Assembly: GCA_964431735.1 (NCBI GenBank)
Contig: CAYSLJ010000140.1
Location: 1-18,060, forward strand
Source of the DNA: CALARM01 sp964431735
GTDB lineage: Bacteria; Vulcanimicrobiota; SpSt-956; JAKJGF01
Direction: 5' to 3'
Length of the DNA: 18,060 bases
Shown here: positions 6,726 through 14,112 of the stretch, in pieces
How the letters are laid out: every line of letters starts with the position of its first letter
How positions within the stretch are numbered: position 1 is the first letter of the stretch
Program-made: the position numbers and the translations under genes
Notes under the pieces: generated by a model
Databases searched by the model: none
The model's input: only the letters and a program-made list of their open reading frames with translations
Told to the model about the DNA's origin: nothing

Positions 6726-9700
6726 TTGTATTTCCGTAAAATAAAAATTTCTTCATTATTTTTTTCTATTCTTACATTTCTTTTAGTTCTCTCTTTGTTT
6801 GCCATTTCTGTTATGTTCTTTCCTTATAAACAACCGGTAGTACCTTTAAAAAATAATACAGGTACAGTCAATATAAAAAAGGTATTAATTCTCTGCTCTT
6901 TTGGCACAGATTATATGTGGACTGAAAATATGCTTTTCGGAATTGACGATACTTTAAAAAAATCCGGCTTGAATATTGATATTTCTGTCAGGTTTATGGA
7001 TATGAAAAGGATTCCTTTCAGTGAAGAATATTATTCGAAATTTAAAGATATGCTGGTTGCAGCATATAAAAATATTCATTTTGATGCCATTATGGCCTGT
7101 GATAATGATGCGCTGGACTTTCTGAGAAAATACAGGGATGAAATCTTCCCGGAAGTTCCTCTTGTTTTTGTTTCCATTAATGATTTCAATGAAACTATGC
7201 TTGATGGCCGTAAAGATATTACGGGAACAGGTGAAAATACTGATTATCGCGGCACAATAGAAATTGCATTAAAGCTCCGGCCGAAAACAAAATATATTCT
7301 TGTCATTACTGACGATACTACCAGCGGTATAGTCCATAAAACAACATTACTTCATATTGAACCGTATTTTTCAAAGAAAGTAACATTTCATTATCTGTCC
7401 TTCAGTGATTTTACTCCTGAAGAAATGGGACAAAAACTTTCGCATTTGAAAGATGATACAGTTGTTCTTCTTGCCCATTATTTCAGAGATAAATATGGAA
7501 ATACCTATTCTGTCGAACAGATTACACCTTTTTTGACTTCCTGCTCTTCTGTACCATGTTTTGTAGTTACTGATATTCGTGTAGGTCTGGGAGCACTCGG
7601 CGGTAATGTAGTAAGCGGTTATTATCATGGAGAGGCTGCTGCAAATATGGTTGTAGAAATACTTAAGGGAACCGATATAAAATCCATACCTGTAATGCTT
7701 AACAGTCATAATAAGTATATGTTTGATTATAAGGTTATGAAGAGATTTAATATCTCTGAAAGGGAACTTCCGGAAGGAAGCATAATTAAAAACAGGCCCG
7801 ATTTAATATTCGTTAAATATAGAATTCAAGTTATTACTTTAATCATTATATTTTTCATTATATTTTTATTTCTTATTGTTATGGCTCTGGAGATTTTGCG
7901 CCGTAAAAAGGTTGAAGATGATTTACGGGAGACTAAAGAAAGTTTTACTGCTTTGTTTGAGGCAATGACTGAAGGTGTTGCCATTCATGAAATCATATAT
8001 GATGAAAAAGGTATACCATCAGATTATATCATAATTAATGTCAATCCGGCTTATATAAAACACACAGGCATTGCCGTGGCGGATATAATCGGCAAGAAAG
8101 CTTCCGAACTTTATGGTACAGGAAGTCCACCTTATTTCAATACCTATAAGGAGGTTACGGAAACAGGTAAGCCTGTGTGCTTTGAAACTTATTTTGAACC
8201 AATGAACAAATACTTCAGTATTTCCGTCTTTTCACCGGGTAAAGGTCAATTTGCCACAGTCTTCGAAGATATTACGGAGCGTAAACAGACAGAAGATGCA
8301 CTCCATAAAAGCGAATCTATATTACAGGAGACTCAGCATCTTGCCAGAATTGGCGGATGGGAATATCAGGTGAAAAATAAAAAGATGTACTGGACGAGTG
8401 AAGTTTATAATATTTACGAAGTAGATAAAGATTTTGATCCCAATAAAATTGAGCAGGATATAAAATTTTATGGTCCCGATGATCAGGCAATTATTGAAAG
8501 AGCTTTTTACGGAGCAGTTGAACGGGGGGAACCTTATGATCTGGAATTGAAATTTGTGAGTGCCAGAGGAACGAAAAAATGGGTCAGAACTACAGCCATG
8601 GCGGAAATGTCATCAGGACATGTGGTACGTGTTTTCGGAAATATTATAGATATTACAGAACACAGGAGACATGAAGAAGAAATACATCGTCTGAATCGCC
8701 TTTATGAAGTTTTAAGTCAGGTCAATCAACTGATTATAAGGGTCAATTCCAGAAAGGAACTTTTTGAACAGATCTGTCAGATAGTAGTAGATCGTGGAGG
8801 TTTCCATATGTCATGGATTGGTGAAAAGGATATCAATACCAGGTCAGTTATCCCTGTAGCTATGGCAGGTAAGCACCTGGATTATGTCCGCAATATTACT
8901 ATTTTTTATGACGAGAGACCTGAAGATCCCGGTCCGATCGGCACGGCAATCAGAGAAGAAAAAACCTGTATATGCAATGATTTTTTCCCCGATGCCGGTA
9001 TATATCCCTGGCGTCAGTTTATGATAGAAGCAGGTATTCGTGCTGCTGCCAGTTTCCCTTTTTATTCTACCGGAACACTCTTCGGTGCTTTGAACATTTA
9101 TGCTGTCGAGACATATGTTTTTCAGGAGAAAGAAGTATCCCTCCTTGAGGAAGTAGCTATGAGTATTTCTTTCGGCCTTGACAGACTGGAAGGAGAGGTA
9201 CAGCGAAAACTGGCGGAAGACGAAGTGAAACGATACAGAGACCATCTGGAAGAACTTGTAAAAGAAAGAACAGCAGAACTGATTGAAATAACACGGCAAC
9301 TGCAGAAGGCAAAAGAGGAAGCGGAAATGGCCAACAGTGCAAAAAGTGAGTTCCTTGCCAGCATGAGCCATGAACTCCGTACTCCTCTGAATGCAATACT
9401 GGGTTATGCTCAGTTATTCGGGAAAAGTAAAGAATTAACAGAAGATTATAAAAGAGGCATAAATATTATTGAAAAAAGCGGAAAACACTTACTTGACCTG
9501 ATTAATGACATACTTGATCTTGCAAAAATAGAGTCAGGAAAAACTGAAGCGGAGAAGCATACTTTTGATCTGATTAATTTACTGAATTTTATTGAAGAGA
9601 TGATCAGAGTTAAAGCAAAAGAAAAGAAAATATCTTTCTCTGTTGAAATTCCGGTCAATTTACCGCATTTTGTTCTTGGTGATGAAAAAAAATTGAGTCA

Positions 9701-10700
9701 GGTATTGATTAATCTTCTGAGTAATGCTGTTAAGTTTACTCAGAAAGGACAGGTAACGTTAAGAGTAGAAAAACATGACACAAAAATCCTCTTTTCTGTT
9801 GAAGATACGGGAAGCGGTATATTAGAGAAACATGTGGAAGATATATTTTCACCATTCAAGCAACTGTCAGATCATCTCAGAAAAACGGAAGGTACAGGAC
9901 TCGGTCTTACCATAAGCCAGCATTTTGTAAAAATAATTGGCGGAACCCTGAACGTAGAAAGTGCTTATGGAACAGGAAGCAGATTCTGGTTCGAAATAGA
10001 CCTGCCTGAAGTACCTTTCTGTCAGATATATGAAACAGACTCAGAGGAGATAATTACAGGATATAAAGGCATGAGGAGAAAGATATTAATTGTAGATGAT
10101 AAAATTGAAAATAGATTGATGCTGGCTGATCTGTTAAAAAATATCGGATTTGAAGTAAATGAAGCCGAAAATGGACCGAATTGTCTGGAAAAACTGGATG
10201 AATTAAAGCCTGACCTGATTTTTATGGATCTTATAATGCCGGAGATGAACGGTTTTGAATGTACTTTGAAAATAAGGGAAAACCGGTCATGGAAAAAAAT
10301 AAAAATTATTGCTATATCGGCAAGTAAGTTGGAACAGTTTAATTTCGAAATAACAGAATTTGATGATTATCTTGTAAAACCTTTTTTTTATAAAGATTTA
10401 CTGGAACTGTTAAGGAAACATCTTTTCCTGGAATGGATTTATGAAGAAAAAATTATGTTGCCTTACCGGGAAAAAACAGTTTTGCTTCCATCTGAGGATA
10501 TAATAAATAGATTATATACTCTTGCTAAAGAAGGAAATGTGAGAGCCATAAGAGAAGAATTAAATAAAGATAACCATGACTATACAGACTTTTACAATAA
10601 ACTCAAAATTTTGATAGATAATTTTGAAATGGAAAAAATTAAAAAATTATTGAATACATATATGAAGGAATCAGAAAAGGAGGTGAGTGAAAGGGAATGA
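6726..10700 (+). CDS. Hybrid sensor histidine kinase with periplasmic-binding-protein-like sensor (PBP-TM-PAS-PAS-GAF-HisKA-HATPase-REC)
   Basis: A transmembrane kinase that senses outside the membrane and starts a phosphorelay. Numbered from the TTG at 6726 (1324 aa): membrane helix 10-32; an extracytoplasmic domain of about 300 residues resembling ABC-type substrate-binding (PBP1-like) proteins; a second helix 369-391; PAS 405-520; PAS 529-647, ending in DITEHR; GAF 659-822; a coiled coil with HLEELVKERTAEL; HisKA with phospho-acceptor His882 in SMSHELRTPLNAILGY; HATPase about 989-1095 (N box NLLSNAVKF, G1 DTGSGI, G2 GTGLGL); REC about 1119-1232 with Asp1168 in FMDLIMP; and a helical tail of about 90 aa seen in many hybrid kinases. 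GGGAG at 6714-6718 lies 7 nt before this TTG; the ATG at 6675 has no ribosome binding site and would add 17 residues. The gene begins 60 bp after the macroglobulin stop. The ligand is unknown. Confidence 0.92.
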   Translation: MYFRKIKISSLFFSILTFLLVLSLFAISVMFFPYKQPVVPLKNNTGTVNIKKVLILCSFGTDYMWTENMLFGIDDTLKKSGLNIDISVRFMDMKRIPFSEEYYSKFKDMLVAAYKNIHFDAIMACDNDALDFLRKYRDEIFPEVPLVFVSINDFNETMLDGRKDITGTGENTDYRGTIEIALKLRPKTKYILVITDDTTSGIVHKTTLLHIEPYFSKKVTFHYLSFSDFTPEEMGQKLSHLKDDTVVLLAHYFRDKYGNTYSVEQITPFLTSCSSVPCFVVTDIRVGLGALGGNVVSGYYHGEAAANMVVEILKGTDIKSIPVMLNSHNKYMFDYKVMKRFNISERELPEGSIIKNRPDLIFVKYRIQVITLIIIFFIIFLFLIVMALEILRRKKVEDDLRETKESFTALFEAMTEGVAIHEIIYDEKGIPSDYIIINVNPAYIKHTGIAVADIIGKKASELYGTGSPPYFNTYKEVTETGKPVCFETYFEPMNKYFSISVFSPGKGQFATVFEDITERKQTEDALHKSESILQETQHLARIGGWEYQVKNKKMYWTSEVYNIYEVDKDFDPNKIEQDIKFYGPDDQAIIERAFYGAVERGEPYDLELKFVSARGTKKWVRTTAMAEMSSGHVVRVFGNIIDITEHRRHEEEIHRLNRLYEVLSQVNQLIIRVNSRKELFEQICQIVVDRGGFHMSWIGEKDINTRSVIPVAMAGKHLDYVRNITIFYDERPEDPGPIGTAIREEKTCICNDFFPDAGIYPWRQFMIEAGIRAAASFPFYSTGTLFGALNIYAVETYVFQEKEVSLLEEVAMSISFGLDRLEGEVQRKLAEDEVKRYRDHLEELVKERTAELIEITRQLQKAKEEAEMANSAKSEFLASMSHELRTPLNAILGYAQLFGKSKELTEDYKRGINIIEKSGKHLLDLINDILDLAKIESGKTEAEKHTFDLINLLNFIEEMIRVKAKEKKISFSVEIPVNLPHFVLGDEKKLSQVLINLLSNAVKFTQKGQVTLRVEKHDTKILFSVEDTGSGILEKHVEDIFSPFKQLSDHLRKTEGTGLGLTISQHFVKIIGGTLNVESAYGTGSRFWFEIDLPEVPFCQIYETDSEEIITGYKGMRRKILIVDDKIENRLMLADLLKNIGFEVNEAENGPNCLEKLDELKPDLIFMDLIMPEMNGFECTLKIRENRSWKKIKIIAISASKLEQFNFEITEFDDYLVKPFFYKDLLELLRKHLFLEWIYEEKIMLPYREKTVLLPSEDIINRLYTLAKEGNVRAIREELNKDNHDYTDFYNKLKILIDNFEMEKIKKLLNTYMKESEKEVSERE

Positions 10701-12355
10701 ACTATATAGAAAATTCAAAAATTATGATTATAGATGACCAGCCGTCTAATTTGAGTGTAATGTACGAATATTTAAATGAATTTAATACTTACCTTATGTT
10801 AATCCAGAAAGGGCAGGAAGGAATAGAAATTGCAGAACTTAAAAAACCTGATATTATTTTACTCGATATTATAATGCCTGATATGAATGGTTTCGAGGTA
10901 TGCAGAAAATTAAAAGAAAATAAGAATACTGCAGATATTCCGGTAATATTTATGAGCTGCCTTACTGATACGGATAATATTGTAAAGGGATTTGAATTGG
11001 GAGGCATAGATTATATTACAAAACCTGTCCGGAGAGAGGAAATGATAGCAAGGATCTCCACCCATCTGAAGATTTGCCGGACAGAAGAAGCTTTGAAAAA
11101 ATACAGTGATCATCTTGAAGAGCTTGTAGAAAAAAGAACTGCAGAACTTAAAGATACATGTGAAAAACTTGAACGTGAAGTTGCTGAACACAGAAAGATT
11201 GAAGGACAGTTGATTCAGTCTCAGAAGATGGAAGCCATAGGAACTCTTGCAGGTGGCATTGCCCATGACTTTAACAATATCCTTGGTTCTATAATTGGTT
11301 ATACGGAACTGGCACTTTTTGAGATTTCCGAAGAACATATTATTTATCAATACCTGTCACAGGTACTGAAAGCAGGTGACCGTGCAAAGGAACTGGTAGC
11401 ACAGATTCTTACCTTCAGCCGGAGGACTGACCAGAAGAGAAAACTATTAAACATAATACCTGTTATAAAAGAGGCTATTAAATTACTCAGAGCATCATTA
11501 CCTGCCACTATTGAGATAAAACAGGACATTAGAGGAGAACAGACTGTACTTATGGCAGATCCGACTCAAATACATCAGATAATTCTGAACCTCTGCACCA
11601 ACGGAGCCCATGCCATGAAAGAACGGGGAGGAATACTGGATATAAAGCTTGTCGATGTCGATATTTTCCCTGAAGATTTACCTTTTTACACTGATATTAA
11701 AGCAGGGTCTTATGTAAAACTTACTGTAAGTGATACAGGACATGGAATAAAACGTGAAGTCCTGGAAAGAATTTTTGAACCTTATTTTACTACAAAAGAA
11801 ACAGGCGAAGGAACAGGACTCGGACTGTCTGTTGTTCATGGTATTGTTACAGGTTACGGAGGTAATATTAAAGTATACAGCGAACCGGGAAAAGGTACGG
11901 AATTTCAGGTATTACTTCCAAGAATTAAAACTGATGAAGATATTACTCATGAAAAATTAGAAACAATACCTGGAGGTACAGGTACCATACTTGTTGTTGA
12001 CGATGAAGAAGCTATTGTAAATATTATGAAATCTATGTTGAAACGTCTGGGATATGAAGTTATTACTGAAATAGACTCTATTAAAGCACTGGAGATATTC
12101 AGGAATGCTCCCCACCATTTTGATCTTGTCATTACGGATTTGACTATGCCACATATGACAGGGAGAGAGCTTGCGAAAGAAATTATGTGTATCAGAACCG
12201 ATATTCCTGTAATTCTCACGACAGGTTTTTCGGATACCATCAATCCTGAAGATACAAAAGATACCGGTATCAAGGAATTATTATTAAAACCTGTTACTAT
12301 AAGAAATCTGGCTAAAACTGTAAAGAAGTTATTAGGAATGGAAATTTATAAATAG
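10697..12355 (+). CDS. Soluble hybrid histidine kinase (REC-coiled coil-HisKA-HATPase-REC)
   Basis: The 552-aa cytoplasmic protein has no membrane segment or PAS domain. REC1 (about 7-125) has IIDD at 11-14, phospho-acceptor Asp57 in ILLDIIMP and Lys109. A coiled coil (about 131-170) carries HLEELVEKRTAEL, nearly the same linker as in the upstream kinase. HisKA has His190 in GGIAHDFNNIL, the form typical of the NtrB-like HDxxN group. HATPase (about 285-408) has Asn298/Asn302, DTGHGI with Asp346, and GEGTGLGL (370-377). REC2 (about 429-547) has Asp434/Asp435, phospho-acceptor Asp481 and Lys531. Its ATG overlaps the upstream TGA by 4 nt, which implies translational coupling; a full AAGGAGGTGA (10677-10686) precedes it at a rather long spacing. 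A likely role is to receive phosphate from the upstream kinase through REC1 and pass it on. No DNA-binding regulator is nearby. Confidence 0.93.
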   Translation: MNYIENSKIMIIDDQPSNLSVMYEYLNEFNTYLMLIQKGQEGIEIAELKKPDIILLDIIMPDMNGFEVCRKLKENKNTADIPVIFMSCLTDTDNIVKGFELGGIDYITKPVRREEMIARISTHLKICRTEEALKKYSDHLEELVEKRTAELKDTCEKLEREVAEHRKIEGQLIQSQKMEAIGTLAGGIAHDFNNILGSIIGYTELALFEISEEHIIYQYLSQVLKAGDRAKELVAQILTFSRRTDQKRKLLNIIPVIKEAIKLLRASLPATIEIKQDIRGEQTVLMADPTQIHQIILNLCTNGAHAMKERGGILDIKLVDVDIFPEDLPFYTDIKAGSYVKLTVSDTGHGIKREVLERIFEPYFTTKETGEGTGLGLSVVHGIVTGYGGNIKVYSEPGKGTEFQVLLPRIKTDEDITHEKLETIPGGTGTILVVDDEEAIVNIMKSMLKRLGYEVITEIDSIKALEIFRNAPHHFDLVITDLTMPHMTGRELAKEIMCIRTDIPVILTTGFSDTINPEDTKDTGIKELLLKPVTIRNLAKTVKKLLGMEIYK

Positions 12356-12365
12356 TCTCTTTCCT

Positions 12366-12395
12366 CGTGTCACGCGTCACGCGTTACACGTCACG
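12366..12395 (+). repeat. CGCGTYA heptad array, copy 3 (30 bp)
   Basis: The units CGTGTCA, CGCGTCA, CGCGTTA and CACGTCA are followed by CG. It differs from copy 1 at positions 3, 13 and 23 with no length change. The flanks CCT (left) and A (right) are also shared with copy 1. It starts 11 bp after the stop of the second kinase. Confidence 0.85.
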
Positions 12396-12438
12396 ATTTA
12401 ATATATTTGAGATAGTTATTTAATTGTCATTCCTTATC

Positions 12439-12472
12439 ACATTGACGCATGATCTGAATCATACGTCAATGT
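12439..12472. terminator. Hairpin between convergent genes, possible bidirectional terminator
   Basis: ACATTGACGCATGAT (12439-12453) pairs with ATCATACGTCAATGT (12458-12472) with one mismatch and a 4-nt loop. It lies between the end of the second kinase gene and the stop of mscL, where a two-way terminator is expected. Neither side has a clean U tract, so termination may be weak or factor-assisted. Confidence 0.5.
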
Positions 12473-12478
12473 AAATTA

Positions 12479-12925
12479 TTATGCAGAAGCTTTAATTTCA
12501 GACGTGCAGTTAGGGCATTTTGTTGCTTTTATTGGAATCTTGGAGTAGCAGTAGATACATTCTTTTGTATCAGCCGGAGGGGGAGCCTGCTCTTTTTCTC
12601 TTTTTATAGAGTTTACTACTTTTATCATGATAAATACGGCAAAAGCTACAATCAGGAATTCTATTATAGTATTAATAAACAGACCATATTTTAATACAGG
12701 TATCCCGGCTTTTGTGGCTTCATCAAGAGTTGCACAGGCAGTACCGGATAGATTGATAAAAAGATTTGAAAAATTTACTTTTCCCAGCAGAAGGCCTATT
12801 GGTGGCATAATTACATCTGCTACAAGGGAATTTACGATTTTACCGAAAGCTCCTCCTATAATGATACCGACTGCCATATCCATTACATTTCCCCTCATAA
12901 TGAATTCTTTGAATTCTTTATACAT
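12479..12925 (-). CDS. mscL: Large-conductance mechanosensitive channel MscL with C-terminal zinc ribbon
   Basis: MscL is a homopentameric inner-membrane channel that opens under membrane tension to release solutes during osmotic downshock. The N-terminus FKEFIMRGNVMDMAVGIIIG, with GAFGKIVNSLVADVIMPP after it, is the hallmark S1/TM1 segment (about 1-45). TM2 spans about 78-105 and is followed by the basic IKREKE cluster. At 148 aa it is about 12 residues longer than the E. coli protein because the tail carries a zinc ribbon (Cys123, Cys126, Cys137, Cys140) after a PPP spacer. This extension occurs in a subset of MscL proteins. AGGAA on the - strand (12936-12940) lies 10 nt before the ATG. It is transcribed alone or by weak read-through past the nitrilase terminator. 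Confidence 0.95.
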   Translation of the reverse strand: MYKEFKEFIMRGNVMDMAVGIIIGGAFGKIVNSLVADVIMPPIGLLLGKVNFSNLFINLSGTACATLDEATKAGIPVLKYGLFINTIIEFLIVAFAVFIMIKVVNSIKREKEQAPPPADTKECIYCYSKIPIKATKCPNCTSEIKASA

Positions 12926-13083
12926 GTTTATTCTTTTCCTTTCTTTCCCGGTTTATCAGTGCTATATTATTCAGCAACTGAGAAATAAATTTGATTTTAA
13001 ACTATGAAAAAATATTCTATTTTTTTGGTTTTTATCCTTTTTTATGTATAATTTGTATATTTTAAAATTTTATAAAATCATGC

Positions 13084-13111
13084 CAGAAAACCTGGTCCCT
13101 GTGGGCCAGGT
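13084..13111 (-). terminator. Intrinsic terminator of the nitrilase-family gene
   Basis: On the - strand ACCTGG and CCAGGT pair, with three further C-G pairs inside a single bulged A and an ACA loop (13090-13111). A TTTTCT tract follows (13084-13089, overlapping the stem end). It begins 17 nt after the stop codon at 13128 and separates this transcript from mscL. Confidence 0.75.
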
Positions 13112-13127
13112 CATTGATATATATCTG

Positions 13128-13946
13128 TTACAGGACAGGACAAAAAGAATTTTGTAAATTATAAAGCTCTTCTCTTCTGTCATCAAATACATTATTGTAT
13201 TCTGTAATTTTTTTATTGAGAGCTTCAGATAAATTTATTTCAATACTCATTGCTTCTTCTTTATCAGGACTGGCCTGTATAAGAATTTCTCCCTTTGTAT
13301 TTACGATCTGGCTCATACCTATAAAAGTAAGTTTTTCTCCTTCTTTTTCTTCTGAACCTGTGCGATTGGCAGTAATGGTGAAAATCCTGTTTTCAATAGA
13401 GCGAACTCTCATCGCAAGAGGGCAGTGAGGAAGTACAAGATTGGCAGGCTGACATATTATCTCTGCTCCTTTCAGAGCAAGACTTCTGCATACTTCAGGA
13501 AATATCCAGTCAAAACATATCATTACACCTATTTTACCTATACTGGTATTGTAAACAGGGAAATGGGTATTACCCTTTGAAAAAACAAGTTTTTCTTTAT
13601 AAAAGAGATGGGCTTTTTTATAAACACTGATTTCTCTGTCAGGTGATATAAATACAGAAGAGTTATAAAAATATCCATCCCATGCTTCTGCCAGCCCTGC
13701 TACAATAAAGACCTTCTTTTTTTCTGCCACTTCAATCAGGGTTTTTACTGTTTTCCCGTGAAAGGCAGATTCTGCAAGTTGCTCAAGTTCACTTTTTTCT
13801 GTAAAAAAATAACCGGTATTAAACAGTTCAGGAAGAACTATCAGGTCTGCATCAATGGTTTCAATCATTTCCAGTGAACGGGATAGATTTTTCTGTACTT
13901 CTCCAAATACAGGCGATGTTTGTAGGAATCCAACTTTAATCTTCAT
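13128..13946 (-). CDS. Nitrilase-superfamily carbon-nitrogen hydrolase (amidase)
   Basis: It hydrolyses a C-N bond in a small amide or carbamoyl compound through a Glu-Lys-Cys triad in the cytoplasm. From the chosen start (272 aa) the triad is Glu40 in LPELFNTGYF, Lys111 in YKKAHLFYKEK and Cys144 in GVMICFDWIFPEV. The C-terminal DRREELY block is also typical. ELFNTGY and CFDW resemble the omega-amidase / N-carbamoyl-amidohydrolase branches, but I cannot fix the substrate. The start at 13946 has GGAG 5 nt upstream and begins the conserved KIKVGFLQTSP strand directly. An in-frame ATG at 14000, also with an AAGGAA site, would add 18 Lys/Asn-rich residues with no domain role. The gene lies 167 bp after the second ABC half-transporter on the same strand, so it may share its transcript. 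An intrinsic terminator follows. Confidence 0.9.
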   Translation of the reverse strand: MKIKVGFLQTSPVFGEVQKNLSRSLEMIETIDADLIVLPELFNTGYFFTEKSELEQLAESAFHGKTVKTLIEVAEKKKVFIVAGLAEAWDGYFYNSSVFISPDREISVYKKAHLFYKEKLVFSKGNTHFPVYNTSIGKIGVMICFDWIFPEVCRSLALKGAEIICQPANLVLPHCPLAMRVRSIENRIFTITANRTGSEEKEGEKLTFIGMSQIVNTKGEILIQASPDKEEAMSIEINLSEALNKKITEYNNVFDDRREELYNLQNSFCPVL

Positions 13947-14007
13947 ATTTACTCCATTTTCTATATTTTTATTATTTACTATACTTTTACACTTTTTCAT
14001 AATTTCC

Positions 14008-14040
14008 TTGTTTTTACTGACTTTATAGTTAAACAGGTTC
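14008..14040 (-). repeat. 33-bp dispersed repeat upstream of the nitrilase-family gene, with GTTCTGR heptads
   Basis: This 33-bp stretch matches 17802-17834 at 30 of 33 positions, including an uninterrupted 19-bp core (14022-14040, TTTATAGTT through CAGGTTC). The + strand then continues with GTTCTGA, GTTCTGG and GTTTTAA to about 14057, a 7-bp period. Both copies lie just upstream of a - strand gene, so the element could carry a promoter, or it could be a dispersed repeat. The A+T-rich core contains TATAAA on the - strand, but no convincing -35 hexamer sits at the right distance. Confidence 0.7.
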
Positions 14041-14079
14041 TGAGTTCTGGGTTTTAAAACTTCTTTTCACAGTTCCTAC

Positions 14080-14109
14080 CTCTTCACTCTTCATTCTTCA
14101 CTACTCACC
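14080..14109 (-). repeat. GTGARKR-type heptad array downstream of the second ABC gene (30 bp)
   Basis: On the - strand the units are GGTGAGT, AGTGAAG, AATGAAG and AGTGAAG, followed by AG: four 7-bp units plus 2 bp. It starts 4 bp after the ABC transporter stop codon. It is unrelated in sequence to the CGCGTYA arrays but has the same length and layout. Confidence 0.75.
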
Positions 14110-14112
14110 CTG

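Noticed and set aside
8844..9371. 175-aa - strand frame inside the first hybrid kinase
   Set aside because: It is antisense to the conserved GAF and HisKA coding region and has no domain or ribosome binding site support.
12627..13007. 126-aa + strand frame opposite mscL
   Set aside because: It lies antisense to a clear MscL gene, its product resembles no family, and it runs into A+T-rich spacer.
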